In this document: positions 39,657 to 48,755 of the stretch, one piece after another
Layout of the letters: each line of letters opens with the position of its first letter
Position numbering within the stretch: position 1 is the first letter of the stretch
Source: an uncultured Pseudomonadales bacterium
GTDB taxonomy: Bacteria > Pseudomonadota > Gammaproteobacteria > Pseudomonadales > Cellvibrionaceae
Direction of reading: 5' to 3'
Length of the DNA: 64,000 nucleotides
NCBI GenBank assembly: GCA_947494095.1
Contig: CANLTI010000012.1
Coordinates: 20,608-84,607 of the forward strand
Notes under the pieces: model-generated
What the model saw: only the letters and a program-made list of their open reading frames with translations
Databases searched by the model: none
Told to the model about the DNA's origin: nothing
Position numbers and translations under genes: made by a program

Positions 39657-41152
39657 TATATTCTTTCTTGTTTTAATTTACGGACATAGGCTAGGCGCTC
39701 TTCTAAGCGAGATTTCACATACTTTTCATCGCTAGCTAATATAAGAGCATTGCGCAGTTGGATTTCAGCTTTTTCGTAGATTCCCAATAAAATAAAATAC
39801 TCGGCACGGGCTTTGTGAACTTCAAAAATATGCCCAGCTAAGCCATGAGTTTCGGCTAAAAGGTACCATACGTAAGCGTTTTCGGGGTGGCGCTTAACGT
39901 GGGCCTCTAAAACAGATTCGCCTAACTCGTATTGATTGGCCTCCATTAATACTTCGGCATAGCGAATGTTGATGATGTGATTATTCGGCGTGATGGCCAG
40001 TTCTTTTTTGAGGATATCTAAGGCTAAATCAAAGCGCTCGCTAGCGGCATAAATATCGGCTTTTGTGATGCGTACAGCCAGCAAGTGGTTGTAGTTTTTA
40101 GCCAGTGGCTCAAATTCTCTCATGGCGTCGTCTGGCCTATTGGCGGCAATGAGTGCTTGTACCAAGCCGTAGCGGGCAGCCAGTTGCGATAGCGTGATAC
40201 CGTTTAATTCACTGGTAAAGCGCTTTACCGCAAATTGGGCGCTTGATTCGTGATGCAAAATAGCGCGCGCTTTGAGTATTTGAAAGTTCTGATCTTGTGG
40301 ATATTGCTTTGCAGGGTAGTTTCGGCTGCGGTTTGAGGCGTCGCTAATGCGGCTTTCGGTGACGGGGTGAGTGAGCAAAAACTCGGGTATTTTTGCGCGA
40401 TAACGCGAAGCCCTAAGTAGCTGCTCAAACATATCGGGCATAGCGTGTGGGTCGTAGCCAGCACTGGCCATGGTTTCTATGCCAACGCGATCAGCTTCGC
40501 GCTCCATATCGCGACTAAAAGCCAGTGCGCCACTCATTTGCCGGCCCTGTGCGGCAGTCATTGCCACAATACCCGCATCGGCGTTACCCGAGGCCATAAT
40601 CAATACACTCGCGAGCATTGAGGCCCAGTTGAGCGGGGCTTGGCTTTTTTGGTATGCCACGCGTCGCGCATAATGGCGCTGGCTAAGATGAGCGAGTTCG
40701 TGAGCTAAAATAGAGGCTAGCTGTTGCTCGTTTTGGGCAATTAAAAAAGTCCCGGTGTTGACACCCACAATCCCGCCTGGTGCTGCAAAGGCATTGAGAT
40801 TACGGTCATTGATGACAAGGAGCGACAGTGGGTGATCGGGTAGCCCGCTATGAACCAGCATATTGTCGAGTAAATTATCGAGGTAAGCTTCGAAATAGGG
40901 GTCTTGAGCAAGCGGAAAGTAGGCGCGGTATTGCCTCAGTGCTTTGCGGCCTAAGTCATATTCTTGTGACGGCGAAATGAGCCCTGCACTGTTTTCGCCT
41001 ATACTAGGCAGCTCAACATTCGCGTTAACTATTGGCGCTACAGGCATTGCCAGTAAGACAAAGCAGAAAGTAAATAGAGCGACCAACCGACGGGGGACTG
41101 CAGATGCCATGGCTGGTGAACTTAGCGAGTGTTGCGAAAAATATAAGGACAT
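39656..41152 (-). CDS. M48-family periplasmic metalloprotease (BepA-like) with TPR domain
   Basis: The product should act in the periplasm on outer-membrane assembly and lipopolysaccharide-transport proteins, as BepA does. The 498-residue protein has a signal peptide (cleavage near VNA), the zinc motif HELAH (His151, Glu152, His155), the third-ligand segment MEREADRVG, and a C-terminal TPR superhelix from about residue 300. An in-frame ATG at 41110 gives a shorter signal peptide of more usual size. It is coupled to rlmA. Confidence 0.9.
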   Translation of the reverse strand: MSLYFSQHSLSSPAMASAVPRRLVALFTFCFVLLAMPVAPIVNANVELPSIGENSAGLISPSQEYDLGRKALRQYRAYFPLAQDPYFEAYLDNLLDNMLVHSGLPDHPLSLLVINDRNLNAFAAPGGIVGVNTGTFLIAQNEQQLASILAHELAHLSQRHYARRVAYQKSQAPLNWASMLASVLIMASGNADAGIVAMTAAQGRQMSGALAFSRDMEREADRVGIETMASAGYDPHAMPDMFEQLLRASRYRAKIPEFLLTHPVTESRISDASNRSRNYPAKQYPQDQNFQILKARAILHHESSAQFAVKRFTSELNGITLSQLAARYGLVQALIAANRPDDAMREFEPLAKNYNHLLAVRITKADIYAASERFDLALDILKKELAITPNNHIINIRYAEVLMEANQYELGESVLEAHVKRHPENAYVWYLLAETHGLAGHIFEVHKARAEYFILLGIYEKAEIQLRNALILASDEKYVKSRLEERLAYVRKLKQERI

Positions 41153-41319
41153 GTCAATGCTCTAACGACTCAATGAACGGATAAAAGGTCAACATAAGAC
41201 TCAGTGCACGCAACCAAGTTGCATTTAAAGCCAAATAACACAAGCCAATAACACTTTTGATCATGGTGTGTTGTGAGTAATGGGTACTTGCTGCGTACTA
41301 CTGATTAAGTACTATTTAT

Positions 41320-41528
41320 GTAACTATTCAGCTCAGCTGATACACCTCACCTGGCGGGCGCTGATGGATTATTTTCTGGGCATTTAAGCGCCAGGAGCGC
41401 TTATATAGCGACCAGCCCCAGCATGGATGCGTGGGGGTAGACTTTGCAGGAGCACAAAGTCGCAGATGGCTTGAGCGGCCCAGTAAGTGATCCATTAGCG
41501 CCCAACTCCGGCACACCTGAATAGTTAC
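41320..41528 (+). mobile_element. MITE copy B, 209 bp
   Basis: The ends are GTAACTATTCAG (41320-41331) and CTGAATAGTTAC (41517-41528), perfect inverted repeats. Flanking octamers CTATTTAT (41312-41319) and CTATGTAT (41529-41536) match at 7 of 8 positions and look like an aged target duplication. The body is colinear with copy A up to the single 16-bp right-end unit. It lies between the protease gene and the TusA-like gene and breaks no visible gene. Confidence 0.9.
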
Positions 41529-41805
41529 CTATGTATTAAGTACTATTTATTGCGTACTACTCAGGAGGATCGACAGTGATTATACCGTGATCACGCCTTG
41601 ATCAGTTAAAGAGATCTACCGAGAACCTTGATAACTCATCGTATGACATCAGCTTAGCGGTTACAATTGCTAGCAATACACGCATTTTACGACTGAGCAC
41701 AGCATGTCAGTCTTTTACGCACTGTTCAAGCCATCTACGACATGCTCCTCGATTAAATGGCGCCACAAAAACGGGTAATCCCCTTATTTTATTAGATTTA
41801 AACAC
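41529..41805. other. Intergenic region upstream of the TusA-like gene
   Basis: A 16-bp sequence, ATTAAGTACTATTTAT, occurs on both sides of MITE copy B (41304-41319 and 41535-41550), and TGCGTACTAC is also present on both sides. An AGCATGTC/GACATGCT dyad spans about 41701-41744. I see no gene. Confidence 0.5.
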
Positions 41806-42060
41806 ATGACTGAAATAACAGAGACCACCTACGCGGTGGATGCAAAAGGGCTGAGCTGCCCCATGCCATTATTAAAAGCAAAGTTGGCACTTAACCGCTG
41901 TGTAATCGGTGAAACAGTGCGTGTACAAGCCACCGATGGTGGCTCTGTACGTGATTTTCGCGCTTTTACCGAGCTATCGTCGCATGTACTACTGAACTTT
42001 ACCGAGTGCACCGATGATAATGGACAGCTTTATTACGAGTATATTTTGCAAAAAGGCTAA
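41806..42060 (+). CDS. TusA/SirA-like sulfurtransferase domain protein
   Basis: The 84-residue product is a small sulfur-carrier protein of the TusA family. The family motif CPMPLLKAK has the sulfur-binding Cys18, and the typical VxATDGGSVRDF segment follows. Members relay sulfur for tRNA thiolation or molybdenum-cofactor and other pathways. Which pathway is served here is unclear, because no partner genes are nearby. It precedes a PerM-type gene by about 60 bases, a pairing common in related bacteria. Confidence 0.85.
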   Translation: MTEITETTYAVDAKGLSCPMPLLKAKLALNRCVIGETVRVQATDGGSVRDFRAFTELSSHVLLNFTECTDDNGQLYYEYILQKG

Positions 42061-42123
42061 GCTGTTATTGGCCGTTTGTTTTGTATGATTTGATTTTTTG
42101 TATTACAGCTTGAGAGTAGTACC

Positions 42124-43227
42124 ATGATAAAAATATTTGAACGTTGGGTTGATCGCTATTTTACTGACGAAGAAGCCATATTAATTGCTGTTTTATTGGT
42201 GTCGAGTGTTGTGGTGTTGGTAACACTGGGCGTTGTATTGGCGCCTATGATTGCGGCCATTATTATTGCCTTTTTATTGCAAGGCGTTGTGGGCAAGCTT
42301 GAGCAAGGCGGCGTACCGCATATTGCAGCGGTGAGCATGGCCTTTTTATTGTTAGTCGGCTCTATTATGCTGATTTTTTTGGTATTGCTGCCTTCGATGT
42401 GGTCGCAAATGATGAATTTAGCGGGTGAAGCCCCTAAAATGCTAAAGCAAACCCAGCACGTTTTACTAGAGCTGCCCGAGCGCTATCCAGACTTGCTCGC
42501 CAAAGAGCAAATGAATCAACTAGTCGCCGCTGCAAGTGCCGAGCTCGGTGGTGCGGCTCAAAAAGTATTAACCTTCTCTATTGCTCAGCTGCCCATCTTA
42601 TTTGGCATTTTGATTTATTTGGTTTTAGTGCCTATTTTGGTGTTCTTTTTTTTAAAAGATGGTGCAGCCATGATTGATTGGGTTGGCAGTCGTTTACCCA
42701 ATAAACGCCCCCTTATGCAGCAAATATGGGGCGAAATGAACCAGCAAATTGCCAACTACGTACGCGGTAAAGTGATGGAAATCATCATTGTTGCCGGTGT
42801 ATCGGGTATTGTTTTTAGCGTGCTAGGGGTTAACTATGCCTTGTTGTTGGCGGTGATTGTGGGGTTGTCTGTGTTAATTCCTTATATCGGCGCTGCTGTG
42901 GCGACTATTCCGGTGGCGCTAATTGGTTTTTTTCAGTGGGGGTTGAGTACCGAGTTTATGTACTTAATGCTGGCTTACGGCGTTATACAGGGGTTAGATG
43001 GCAACGTATTGGTGCCATTATTGTTTTCTGAGGCGGTTAAAATGCACCCTGTGGCCATTGTGCTTGCGGTGCTAGTATTTGGCGGAATTTGGGGGTTTTG
43101 GGGTGTCTTTTTTGCCATTCCATTGGCAACGCTGGTCAAGGCGGTACTCACGGCATGGCCAACGGCAACAACCGAGCTCAACGGCCAAAAAATTGATCAA
43201 TCGGCCATTGTGTTAAAAGAGTCTTAA
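42124..43227 (+). CDS. AI-2E family transporter / PerM-like membrane protein
   Basis: The 367-residue product has about eight membrane segments and the family pattern of a short basic N-terminus, paired hydrophobic segments, a central amphipathic cytoplasmic part (GEAPKMLKQTQHVLLELPERYPD), and the signature GLSVLIPYIGAAVATIP. Some members export autoinducer-2 or act in Na+/H+ antiport; the substrate here is unknown. GAGAG lies upstream of the ATG. It is likely co-transcribed with the TusA-like gene. Confidence 0.85.
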   Translation: MIKIFERWVDRYFTDEEAILIAVLLVSSVVVLVTLGVVLAPMIAAIIIAFLLQGVVGKLEQGGVPHIAAVSMAFLLLVGSIMLIFLVLLPSMWSQMMNLAGEAPKMLKQTQHVLLELPERYPDLLAKEQMNQLVAAASAELGGAAQKVLTFSIAQLPILFGILIYLVLVPILVFFFLKDGAAMIDWVGSRLPNKRPLMQQIWGEMNQQIANYVRGKVMEIIIVAGVSGIVFSVLGVNYALLLAVIVGLSVLIPYIGAAVATIPVALIGFFQWGLSTEFMYLMLAYGVIQGLDGNVLVPLLFSEAVKMHPVAIVLAVLVFGGIWGFWGVFFAIPLATLVKAVLTAWPTATTELNGQKIDQSAIVLKES

Positions 43228-43370
43228 GCTTGAAAGGCCGTTAATGTCAGCGGCTTAGCCTAAGCGTTTTAGTGAGTACTTTTTGCAAAGAGTGCTCGCT
43301 ATCAAGGCATTCACTTAATATAGGCTTTTTTGGCGCCTAAATCATCTTTTTTTGGGGCTTGTGTAGCTGT

Positions 43371-43407
43371 CACTATCCAGTCAGCCTATCAGCTTTACTG
43401 GATAGTG
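43371..43407. terminator. Inverted repeat between convergent perM-type and dolP genes
   Basis: Perfect 10-bp arms CACTATCCAG (43371-43380) and CTGGATAGTG (43398-43407) surround a 17-base loop. The position between convergent genes suggests a shared stopping structure, but no strong T-run follows on either strand. Confidence 0.45.
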
Positions 43408-43463
43408 ATGTGGTGATTAATTGGGTGGTAGGGTAGGACCGAGCGGGTATTTAAGGCGTAGTA

Positions 43464-44087
43464 TTAAAAGGGGGCGCGTTCGTGTTCGGGTACTAACTCT
43501 ACGGCACGCACAACCTTTACTACGCCCTCAGAGGTGCTGGCAATATCAGAGACTTGGCGCGCTTCTTTTTCGGTTAGTAAGCCCATAATATAAACGACGC
43601 GATTTTCGACGACAATTTTAACGCGATTGGCTTCAATAACTTGGCTGTTGATTATCTTGGTTTTAATTTTAGTGCCTAGCCAGCTATCGTAAGTACGCGA
43701 ATAAATGGTCGCTTTACTGGCCACCGCTAATTGGTTATGCACTAAGCGTACGGCGCTAATATCACGCGCGGTTTTACCCGCTAGCTCTCTTAATTGCTCG
43801 GAGGGTACTTCGCCTGTAAGCAATACGACTCCGTTGTAACTCAAAAAATTGACGTTAGCTTTTTCAAATACGGGGTCAGCTTTAGTAAGGTTGACCTTTA
43901 AAAAAGTTGTGATTTGCTTATCATCAATGGTTTCGCCTCTCGAGCGTTGACCGGGGTCTTGATGTATGGGGCCTTTATGCGCCGCTGCTAAAAAGCTGGA
44001 GCAGCCGGTACTGATAATGATAGAGCTACTTAATAAGCCATAAAAAGCCGCGACGGTAACCATTTTGACTAACTGTAATTTTGCCAT
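43464..44087 (-). CDS. dolP: BON-domain outer-membrane lipoprotein DolP (YraP)
   Basis: DolP is a dual-BON lipoprotein that supports outer-membrane integrity and BAM function. The 207-residue product has a signal peptide with lipobox STGC (Cys29). Two BON domains follow, showing NFLSYNGVVLLTGEVPSEQ and VENRVVYIMGLLTEKEA with the typical beta-turn Gly. It is last of the lpoA-yraN-diaA-dolP series on this strand, the same order as in Escherichia. Confidence 0.92.
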   Translation of the reverse strand: MAKLQLVKMVTVAAFYGLLSSSIIISTGCSSFLAAAHKGPIHQDPGQRSRGETIDDKQITTFLKVNLTKADPVFEKANVNFLSYNGVVLLTGEVPSEQLRELAGKTARDISAVRLVHNQLAVASKATIYSRTYDSWLGTKIKTKIINSQVIEANRVKIVVENRVVYIMGLLTEKEARQVSDIASTSEGVVKVVRAVELVPEHERAPF

Positions 44088-44196
44088 AGTGCCTTATTCA
44101 ATCGAGTAAAGTGTGAAACATGAGGGTCGTAATACCCTTTTTATCGTGTTGTACGTGTGTACGACAGTGTTGTTTTATGTTGGTGCCATGACTGCT

Positions 44197-44784
44197 TTAT
44201 TCTATCCCAAATAGATGGTGGTCTATCAAATCACACAGGCAGTAAATAGTCAGTAAATGAATTTCATGAATTCTGCCGCGTGAGTCGATGTCGGCGCGCA
44301 GTTCGATATCTTGCGTGTCTAGTAAACTCGCAATATCACCGCCATCTCTGCCGGTTAAGGCAATGACATTCAAGCCGCGATCATGTGCGGTGGTGACGGC
44401 TTGTATCAGGTTTGAGGCATTGCCGCTGGTTGTAATTAATACGAGGGTGTCACCTTCACTGCCTAAGGCGCGAATAGGCTTGGCGTACACCTCATTATAA
44501 TGTGCCGGGGTAACCATAGCGGTATAGCTAGCCATATTGCTCCCAAGCCAAATGGCCGGCAAGCTGGGTCGCTCTTTTTCGTAGCGGTCAATTAATGCCC
44601 CGCTAAACATTTGTGCCAAAGCCGAGGAGGGGCCGTTGCCGCAAATAAGAATTTTGCCTTCATGCAATAAGGTTTGCACAAGAATTTCGGCGGCTTGCTC
44701 TATGCGCGGTGCTAGTGTTTCGCCCACATTCATTTTGGCTTCTATGCTCGCTTGGAACATTTCATATACACGTTGTGCTGACAT
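44197..44784 (-). CDS. diaA: DiaA-like SIS-domain protein (phosphoheptose isomerase family)
   Basis: In Escherichia, DiaA binds DnaA and times replication initiation, while the related GmhA makes heptose for LPS. The 195-residue product has a single SIS domain with GNGPSSALAQMFSG, ITTSGNASNLIQAV and a late GRGRIHEIH-type segment. Its position between yraN and dolP supports DiaA rather than GmhA. A CGAAG site precedes the ATG. Confidence 0.88.
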   Translation of the reverse strand: MSAQRVYEMFQASIEAKMNVGETLAPRIEQAAEILVQTLLHEGKILICGNGPSSALAQMFSGALIDRYEKERPSLPAIWLGSNMASYTAMVTPAHYNEVYAKPIRALGSEGDTLVLITTSGNASNLIQAVTTAHDRGLNVIALTGRDGGDIASLLDTQDIELRADIDSRGRIHEIHLLTIYCLCDLIDHHLFGIE

Positions 44785-44900
44785 AGTGACTTCGCAGTAT
44801 GGTTAATGTGGGTGGCGTGATTATTTAAGACTGTGCGATTATATCGTGTGTGGCGTTAAATTTTAACTGTCATATCGATAGTGTCGTTTTTCCTCGTCTC

Positions 44901-45302
44901 TTAGCACTCAAAGGCATGGATAAGCCATTCAATACTGTGGGTGTTGAGGTTGGTAATGCCCACAACATCAAAGCGCATGGCGTCGCGGCTACTGATATTG
45001 TGGGTGGCAATATAATGCTGCGTGGCTAAAATCAGCTTGCGTTGTTTACTCGCGGTCACCCATTCGGCAGGTGTACCAAAGTGTGTGTTTTTGCGGTTTT
45101 TAACCTCAATAAATACCCATTGTTTTTTATCTTTAAATATGAGATCTATCTCGCCTTGAGGGCAGTGGTAGTTTTGTGTAACAAACACTAGCCCTTGTTG
45201 CTGTAAAAAAACCTTAGCCATATGCTCGGCTTTAGCGCCAATTTTTTGGGTGTCTGCTTTTTGTCTATCCATGACTTTCTTATCCATGACCTTCTTACCC
45301 AC
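44901..45302 (-). CDS. yraN: YraN family (UPF0102) endonuclease-like protein
   Basis: The 133-residue product has the restriction-endonuclease-like core of the YraN family: GEIDLIFKD and WVFIEVKNRKN, corresponding to the E...D...ExK active site. The biological substrate is not established. The start is uncertain: GTG 45302, ATG 45287 and ATG 45272 are all in frame, and the first two sit in a repeated KKVMD coding segment. It lies between lpoA and diaA as expected. Confidence 0.88.
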   Translation of the reverse strand: MGKKVMDKKVMDRQKADTQKIGAKAEHMAKVFLQQQGLVFVTQNYHCPQGEIDLIFKDKKQWVFIEVKNRKNTHFGTPAEWVTASKQRKLILATQHYIATHNISSRDAMRFDVVGITNLNTHSIEWLIHAFEC

Positions 45303-45376
45303 GATTTATGTATCGGCGACTCTTTTTGGCAGCCATTGCTTGCTTGGGCTTGCCTAGCATATATTCAGCCGTGCTT

Positions 45377-47389
45377 TTAAGGCTGTGTGTGCTGCTGAGT
45401 ATTGATTAATGCTTGCGCTTTACCCCGTTTAAATTGGGCCCATTGCTGCTTGCGTAAAAATTGGCGATAACGATTAAGGCTCAGTACGCCCGTTTGCCCC
45501 CAAAAATTAGCATGACTTGCGCTGCCAAGCTGCCCTAAGCGGGGAAACAAATAATAAGCATCCACACCAAGAGCGTATAACCGTTGGCTGCGTGCATTGA
45601 GTGTGGCGGCGTTTAAAATATCGGTTTTTTCGGGGGTATCTTGAAAAAACCAAGGCAAATGACTAAACATAATGCCGTTGAGATCGCTCTCGTTTTTGTT
45701 GGTTTGCCCTTCATAAATACTGCTGGTACTGTAAATAGGCAAATCGCCAGCATAGTGAAACGCTAGTAAAGGTTTAATTTGGCGGCCCTCGCGCGGTTGC
45801 GCAACCAAAAAAATCATGTCTAAATCTTGGCGTCTACGTGGCTCAAACTCAAACGAGCCCACAATATTCCGTAAATCACGGGCGCGAGCTTTACTGCCAT
45901 TAAGATGCATGGCGTGTTCAATAATTTTTGAGAGTTCGCGCTCGTTGCTATAGCGTATCCCATCGCTTACTGTAGCGCCTAGAGCCTGCCATTGCTCAGT
46001 AAAAACCTGCGTGGCCCTATCGCCTTGGCTACCTGCTGGGGCAATAATCAGTGCATGGCGCTTGCCATCTCTAAAGGCTTTTTCGGCGGTTTGTGCCGCT
46101 TCATCTTCAATGCCTAGTCCTAGCTGGAACAGCTCGGCTGGGTAACTTTGTGAGGCTTCTATTTGGTTGAGCGCCAGCGTGGGCACCTCTAGCATGGGCC
46201 GCATGGCGAGCTCGCTGATGTTTTCTTTGCTTAGTGGCCCAATCACAACTTGCGCCCCCTGGCTCACAGCAAAGTCGTAGTGCTCATTAATATTGCCGTG
46301 ACTCACGTCATAGATATTGATTTCGGGGGTTTGCCCACCGGCTTGCTCATTGGCAAAGTAGGCCGCCATAAAGCCATCGCGGACAGCCTCGGCAACGGGT
46401 TTGAGCTTGCCACTTAGCGGGAGCATTAGCGCAATGCGCTGAGGCTGGTTGTTAACCAAGTGTTGAATAAGTGCAAGGTCTGCCGGTAGTGGCTCGTTGG
46501 CCGAGTGGTTGGGCCACTGTTGCTGCCAAAGAGTGAGGGCGTCGTATTGTTGGTTAATATTGCGCTGATTATCTTTGTTAACTATGGCCAGTTCATACCA
46601 GCCTTGCTCATTATGTGTGGTAGCGTGCGTGGTGTTGAGCACTTGCAGATCACTTAATACCGCTTGCAGCTGCTGAATATCTTGCTCCATCAGCATCATC
46701 CAAATAAGCTCTTGGTTGATTTGAATATTGCTTTGATCATTTGCCATGACGGCATTATTTGCAGTTGTATTATGACCGGCTACAGGGTCGATAGCGATTG
46801 AGCCTGCATTGCGTGAAGGGCCATTAGATACCAAGCGCTGGTGAGCTGTGCGTGAAGGTAATGTTGCCAGTATGTAGCCGAGTATAATGCGCTCGCTAAT
46901 GGCGAGTGTGGGTTCGTTTAGGTCGTAGTAAAGGTCGGCGCGCAGCTCGTGCAGTGCCGCGACTTGAGTGGCCTTGAGGGGCGTTGAGTTGTTGTTATAC
47001 GCAGCTGCATACGAGGTTAAAAGTGTTTGTAGTCTGGGGGCTTCTAATTGCCCTTTAGCGGCATAAATGTTACCTAACTTAATGAGTGCGCGGCTTTGAA
47101 TCTCGCGTTGTTTGGCGTAGAGTGCGTCGCCTAGGTTTTGAGGGTTTAAGTTTTGGCAAATCGAAAGGGCCCGCTCGGCTTGGCCAAGTGCCATAAACAT
47201 GTCGGCGGCGGCAAGCTGTTGGCTTTGCCCAGCTGCGCCTGGTTGCAATAAAGCATCAGCAAAAAGCTGCTCGGCAGTGGCGCTACTTGGGCGCACGGTG
47301 CTGGGGGTATCGGGCTTGGTATTAGTACTTTGACAGCCAGCTATTGCTAGGCTTGTGAGCAATAGGCTTGTCGCTAACGCTTTGTTCAT
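45377..47389 (-). CDS. lpoA: Penicillin-binding protein activator LpoA
   Basis: LpoA is the outer-membrane lipoprotein that stimulates the peptidoglycan synthase PBP1A. The 670-residue product has a signal peptide with lipobox AIAGC (Cys19), an N-terminal TPR-like helical domain, and a C-terminal periplasmic-binding-protein fold (from about residue 310, RIALMLPLSGKLKPVAEAVRDG). The ATG at 47389 is chosen over the TTG at 47398. It is divergent from rsmI, exactly as in Escherichia. Confidence 0.93.
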   Translation of the reverse strand: MNKALATSLLLTSLAIAGCQSTNTKPDTPSTVRPSSATAEQLFADALLQPGAAGQSQQLAAADMFMALGQAERALSICQNLNPQNLGDALYAKQREIQSRALIKLGNIYAAKGQLEAPRLQTLLTSYAAAYNNNSTPLKATQVAALHELRADLYYDLNEPTLAISERIILGYILATLPSRTAHQRLVSNGPSRNAGSIAIDPVAGHNTTANNAVMANDQSNIQINQELIWMMLMEQDIQQLQAVLSDLQVLNTTHATTHNEQGWYELAIVNKDNQRNINQQYDALTLWQQQWPNHSANEPLPADLALIQHLVNNQPQRIALMLPLSGKLKPVAEAVRDGFMAAYFANEQAGGQTPEINIYDVSHGNINEHYDFAVSQGAQVVIGPLSKENISELAMRPMLEVPTLALNQIEASQSYPAELFQLGLGIEDEAAQTAEKAFRDGKRHALIIAPAGSQGDRATQVFTEQWQALGATVSDGIRYSNERELSKIIEHAMHLNGSKARARDLRNIVGSFEFEPRRRQDLDMIFLVAQPREGRQIKPLLAFHYAGDLPIYSTSSIYEGQTNKNESDLNGIMFSHLPWFFQDTPEKTDILNAATLNARSQRLYALGVDAYYLFPRLGQLGSASHANFWGQTGVLSLNRYRQFLRKQQWAQFKRGKAQALINTQQHTQP

Positions 47390-47563
47390 TGAACTCAACC
47401 TTCTATTAATACTGTAAGTCTGTGCAATACAGTTAGTCTATTTAATGCTATGAGTCGCGCTGTCATTAAGATAGCACTAACGTCAAACTATATACGTCAA
47501 TTATGTAATGACTTAAGCGGCCATAGTGGTCACTTAAGCACCAGCCAACCTTTGGAGGTTTTT

Positions 47564-48424
47564 GTGCAAAACAGCGGTACTTTATACGGCACTTTATACA
47601 TAGTCGCTACGCCTATTGGCAATTTGGGCGATATGGTACCTCGTGCCATTGAGATACTCCAGAAGGTGGATATCATTGCTGCAGAAGATACGCGACATAG
47701 TGGCAATTTATTGCAGCATTTTTGTATCAATACACCCACTACCGCCTATCACGATCACAGTGATGATACGCGTACTCAAAGTTTATTAGAGCGTTTAACA
47801 TCGGGACAGAGCATTGCCTTGATTAGTGATGCCGGCACACCGCTGATTTCTGACCCTGGCTATCGCTTGGTACATGAGGCGCGTAGCTTAGGTATTCGCG
47901 TTGAGCCTATTCCTGGGGCTTGTGCTGTGATTGCGGCTCTGTGCGCTAGTGGCTTACCCAGCGACCGCTTTAGCTTTGAAGGTTTTTTACCCGCCAAAAA
48001 CACTAACCGCGAACAGGTTTTAGGAGCCGTTAAAGAAGATGCCCGAACCTTGATTTTTTATGAGTCGCCGCATCGCATTATCGCGAGTTTAGAGTCTGTG
48101 ATTACTGTGCTCGGTGGCGATCGCCATATCGTACTTGCTCGCGAACTAACAAAAACATTTGAAACCTTTATTGCCGGTAGCGCACAAGCAGTACTCGATA
48201 CCCTTAATGTCGATGCCAACCAAAAGCGTGGTGAAATGGTCTTAATGATTAAGGGCTTTGAGGCGGTCAAAATACGCGAAATTTCACAAGATGTTGAGCG
48301 CATATTATTATTGTTATGTGAAGAGCTGCCACTCAAAAAAGCGGCCGCGCTTGCGGCAAAAATAACGGGTCTAAAAAAGAACGCCTTGTATCAATTGGGG
48401 CTCGAATTAACACAGTCACATTGA
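47564..48424 (+). CDS. rsmI: 16S rRNA (cytidine-2'-O)-methyltransferase RsmI
   Basis: RsmI methylates the ribose of C1402 in 16S rRNA. The 286-residue product has the tetrapyrrole-methylase fold with LYIVATPIGNLGDM, AAEDTRHSG and SDAGTPLISDPGYR. The start is GTG at 47564, with TTTGGAGG (47551-47558) just before it. The frame is open to 47450 but those extra 38 residues lack similarity. It is divergent from lpoA. Confidence 0.95.
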   Translation: MQNSGTLYGTLYIVATPIGNLGDMVPRAIEILQKVDIIAAEDTRHSGNLLQHFCINTPTTAYHDHSDDTRTQSLLERLTSGQSIALISDAGTPLISDPGYRLVHEARSLGIRVEPIPGACAVIAALCASGLPSDRFSFEGFLPAKNTNREQVLGAVKEDARTLIFYESPHRIIASLESVITVLGGDRHIVLARELTKTFETFIAGSAQAVLDTLNVDANQKRGEMVLMIKGFEAVKIREISQDVERILLLLCEELPLKKAAALAAKITGLKKNALYQLGLELTQSH

Positions 48425-48755
48425 TTTTTACAAAATAGCACTCGTAAAGGCCAACAAAAGACCTGTTACGATCTTACTGTAGGCCTGCTTTATACCGAGT
48501 GCATATTTTATTACGTATATCTTTTTATATTGTAACTATTCAGTCAAGTTAACAAATTCCTCTTGGCAGGGTGCTGATGGGTTGTTTTTTGGGCATTTAA
48601 GCGCCGGGAGCGCTTATATAGCGACCATGGATGGCTTGAGCGGCCCAGAAAATGATTCATTAGCGCCCAATTACGGCCCCTCTGAATAGTTACTTTATAT
48701 TAAAATTAGCCGTTTTTTATACTGCGAAGCACCATAAAAGTACTGCGTAGAAGCA
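48425..48755. other. 331-bp gap between rsmI and the beta-helix gene
   Basis: This gap is mostly occupied by MITE copy C (48532-48693). The remaining sequence on both sides is AT-rich and shows no gene. Confidence 0.6.
48532..48693 (+). mobile_element. MITE copy C, 162 bp, internally deleted
   Basis: The ends are GTAACTATTCAG (48532-48543) and CTGAATAGTTAC (48682-48693). The flanks are the perfect 8-bp duplication TTTATATT (48524-48531, 48694-48701). Relative to copy B it lacks about 47 internal bases, covering the segment between the AAGCGC palindrome and TGGCTTGAGCGGCC. The intact duplication suggests a relatively recent insertion. Confidence 0.93.

Noticed and set aside
41560..41600. Short gene after AGGAGG at about 41565
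   Set aside because: The GTG frame following this ribosome-site-like sequence stops after four codons.
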